A DNA stretch of 14,004 nucleotides from positions 1-14,004 of the forward strand of contig DDSO01000006.1 in the NCBI GenBank assembly GCA_002343425.1, in the 5' to 3' direction. Each line of letters begins with the position of its first letter. Position 1 is the stretch's first letter. The stretch is from Brevundimonas sp. UBA2388 (GTDB lineage Bacteria; Pseudomonadota; Alphaproteobacteria; Caulobacterales; Caulobacteraceae). A program made the position numbers and the translations under genes. The notes under the pieces are model-generated. The model did not search any database. It had not been told where the DNA came from and saw nothing but the letters and a program-made list of their open reading frames with translations. This document shows positions 12,258 to 14,004 of this stretch, piece after piece.

Positions 12258-12788
12258 TTACGACTTTTCGGCGGCGAGGCCAACCTTGGCTTCCTGCTCC
12301 GCTCGCACGCTGTCGAGGATCAGCAGGACGACGCCGATGCAGATGGCGCTGTCAGCGACGTTGAATATCCACGGGAAGTTGATCTTCATCGACCCGAGGA
12401 AGACGTGCGGGCCGGAGATATCCAGAAAGTCGACCACGTAGCCGAAGCGGATGCGGTCGATCACATTACCGAGCGCACCGCCCATGATCAGGCCGATGGC
12501 GGTGATCAGCATGCGGCGGTCGGCCTTCAACGCCCACCAGCCAAGGATTCCGGCCACGGCGATCGAGAAGGCGCTGAGCATCCACCGCGCCGAGCCGTCG
12601 CCGAACAGGCCGAAGCTGACGCCCCGGTTCTCGACCCAGGTCAGGTTGAAGAGCGGCGGCAGGACCTGGATGTGGCCCATCTCGCGCAGGTCGAGGCCGC
12701 CCATGATCCAGGCCTTGGTCAGTTGGTCCAGGACGATGACGATGAGGGCGAAGCCGTAGGCGGCGTAGGCGATGCGGGGGATTTTCAT
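12258..12788 (-). CDS. lspA: Signal peptidase II (prolipoprotein signal peptidase)
   Basis: A 176-residue, four-helix inner-membrane aspartyl protease that removes signal peptides from lipid-modified prolipoproteins. Family motifs appear in order: LDQLTKAW (20-27), FNLTWVENRGVSFGLF (47-62), GGALGNVIDRIRFGYVVDF (103-121) and FNVADSAI (142-149). The catalytic pair is predicted as D120 and D146. Length is normal. The start at 12788 gives a compact charged N-terminus (MKIPR). It precedes the BamF-like lipoprotein gene on the minus strand. In many bacteria lspA follows ileS; here the next gene upstream is instead the divergent antiporter gene, with a 172-base shared promoter region (12789-12960) in which I see no clear site. 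Confidence 0.97.
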   Translation of the reverse strand: MKIPRIAYAAYGFALIVIVLDQLTKAWIMGGLDLREMGHIQVLPPLFNLTWVENRGVSFGLFGDGSARWMLSAFSIAVAGILGWWALKADRRMLITAIGLIMGGALGNVIDRIRFGYVVDFLDISGPHVFLGSMKINFPWIFNVADSAICIGVVLLILDSVRAEQEAKVGLAAEKS

Positions 12789-12960
12789 TCGGGTCGCTGA
12801 AATGTGAAGGGCGTTCGGTTAGCAGCCCCCGCGCCGCGCGCGAAGGGGCAATCTCGCGCCATGGGGTCGCGGCGCCCTGTCCGCGCTTGTCCGGACGGGG
12901 CAGAGGCCCCAATTACCGCGTTCCCGCCAATCCATCCCCGCCCGCATCCGAGGAGCGCCG

Positions 12961-14004
12961 ATGCCGCATGCCGACAGCCTGATTCTCACCCTGGTCGGCG
13001 GCTTCGTGCTGGCCTTTGTGTTCGGCATGTTGGCCAACCGGCTGAAGCTGTCGCCGCTGGTCGGCTACCTGGTCGCGGGGATCGCCGTCGGGCCGCACAC
13101 CATCGGCTTTGTCGCAGACGGCGAACTGGCGCCTCAGCTGGCGGAGGTCGGGGTCATCCTGCTGATGTTCGGCGTCGGGCTGCATTTCTCGCTCGCCGAC
13201 CTGATGAAGGTGCGAAAGATCGCGGTCCCGGGCGCCCTGTTTCAGATCGCGGCGGCTACGGCGCTGGGCTGGGGCCTGGGCCGGCTGATGGGAATGACCG
13301 ATCTGGAGGCAACCCTGATGGGGTTCGCCCTCTCGGTCGCCTCGACCGTGGTCCTGCTGCGGGCGCTGGAGGAGCGTAGAGAGGTCAAGGGCCAGGCCGG
13401 TCGTCTGGCCATGGGCTGGCTGATCGTCGAGGACCTGGTGATCGTGCTGGCGCTTGTCATCCTGCCGCTGCTGGTCATTCAGCCGGGCGAGGTCATGAAC
13501 GGAGCCGAACTGGCCAAATCCATCGGCTGGACGCTGTTGAAGGTCGCCGGTTTCACGGGCGTGATGCTGGTGGTCGGCTCCCGGCTGCTGCCGTGGCTGC
13601 TGATCCGGATCGCCCATACCCGGTCGCGGGAGCTGTTCACCCTCGGGGTGCTGGCGATCGCCCTCGGCATCGCCTGGATCGCCTATCAGCTGTTCCACTC
13701 CTTCGCGCTCGGGGCATTCCTCGCCGGGCTGGTGCTCAACAGCTCGCCGCTGGGCCACAACGCGGCCGAGCGTTCCCTGCCGCTCCGGGACGCGTTCGCC
13801 GTGCTGTTCTTCGTCTCGGTCGGCATGCTGTTCGATCCGACCATTCTGGTGCGCGAGCCCCTGGCCGTGCTGGGCGTGCTGGGGATCGTCATCGTCGGCA
13901 AGTCGCTGGCGGCGCTGGCCATCACGACCGCCTTCAAGCTGGACCGGGCGACCAGCCTGACCGTCGCCGCGGCCCTGGCCCAGATCGGCGAGTTCTCCTT
14001 CATC
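12961..14004 (+). CDS. ybaL: YbaL-type CPA2 monovalent cation/proton antiporter (3' truncated by window end)
   Basis: 348 residues are visible and the frame is still open at the window end. The start ATG 12961 follows GAGGAG (12950-12955). The sequence closely follows the E. coli YbaL pattern as I remember it: MLANRLKLSPLVGYLVAGI near residue 23, GVILLMFGVGLHFSLADLM near 61, STVVLLRALEER near 120, GWLIVEDLVIVLAL near 147, and ALGAFLAGLVLNSSPLGHNA then FFVSVGMLFDP near 240-285. These belong to the Na+/H+ exchanger transmembrane domain of the CPA2/KefB group. Family members usually carry a C-terminal TrkA-N (RCK) nucleotide-binding domain, which would lie beyond the window. The likely role is K+ or other cation/H+ exchange; the substrate is not determined. 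It is transcribed divergently from lspA. Confidence 0.93.
   Translation, partial: MPHADSLILTLVGGFVLAFVFGMLANRLKLSPLVGYLVAGIAVGPHTIGFVADGELAPQLAEVGVILLMFGVGLHFSLADLMKVRKIAVPGALFQIAAATALGWGLGRLMGMTDLEATLMGFALSVASTVVLLRALEERREVKGQAGRLAMGWLIVEDLVIVLALVILPLLVIQPGEVMNGAELAKSIGWTLLKVAGFTGVMLVVGSRLLPWLLIRIAHTRSRELFTLGVLAIALGIAWIAYQLFHSFALGAFLAGLVLNSSPLGHNAAERSLPLRDAFAVLFFVSVGMLFDPTILVREPLAVLGVLGIVIVGKSLAALAITTAFKLDRATSLTVAAALAQIGEFSFI

Noticed and set aside
1..14004. CRISPR arrays, tRNA or rRNA genes, insertion sequences, transposases
   Set aside because: I looked for regularly spaced repeats, cloverleaf-type ends and transposase motifs and found none; the repeats present are flagellin paralogy, the enhancer arrays and the pair near 10580.

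Overview
The window is high-GC DNA from an alphaproteobacterium, most likely a member of the Caulobacterales (Caulobacter, Brevundimonas or a close relative). The grounds are a cluster of short flagellin paralogues with FlaG and a FlaEY-like protein, sigma-54 promoters preceded by paired GGCA/TGCC sites that resemble Caulobacter ftr enhancers, CtrA-like TTAA motifs, a direct-repeat LexA box of the alphaproteobacterial type upstream of ssb, and a DUF3035/BamF-type lipoprotein next to lspA. The species cannot be named from the sequence alone.

Layout. (1) 1-1513, plus strand: the 3' end of a phage-type module. It holds the glycine-rich tail of an unknown protein, a 55-residue unknown, a holin-like membrane protein, an M15 peptidase endolysin, an inner-membrane spanin, and an outer-membrane spanin lipoprotein whose start is embedded in another frame of the inner spanin gene. 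The first four junctions are 4-base start/stop overlaps. (2) 1514-8708, plus strand: the flagellar filament cluster. Three near-identical flagellins of 229-230 residues come first, then FlaG, a longer and divergent flagellin of 274 residues that may be FljJ-like, and a ~903-residue FlaEY-like protein with a beta-propeller-like centre. (3) 8784-9901: a two-gene unit of a membrane-anchored unknown and a lipoprotein. (4) 10055-10534: ssb, preceded by a LexA box. (5) 10663-11568: an EamA/DMT transporter, which converges on lspA and a BamF-like lipoprotein gene (minus strand) across a shared terminator. (6) 12961 to the end: a YbaL-type cation/proton antiporter, cut off by the window edge.

The richest signal is the regulatory design of the flagellin genes. 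Flagellins 1 and 2 each have three GGCA-N5-TGCC palindromes spaced 20-21 bp apart. Each array lies 83 bp upstream of a sigma-54 -24/-12 promoter. Transcripts should start where a conserved ~63-base leader begins. The same leader precedes flagellin 3, which has no convincing promoter of its own. The leader folds into a hairpin with an invariant AAAAC loop and at least one compensatory base-pair change, as expected of an RNA element. In Caulobacter, FlbT is known to act on the flagellin mRNA leader, so this hairpin is a candidate FlbT target. The divergent flagellin lacks the leader and has a CtrA-half-site promoter instead, which fits a separate or regulatory paralogue. FlbT and FlaF themselves are not in the window.
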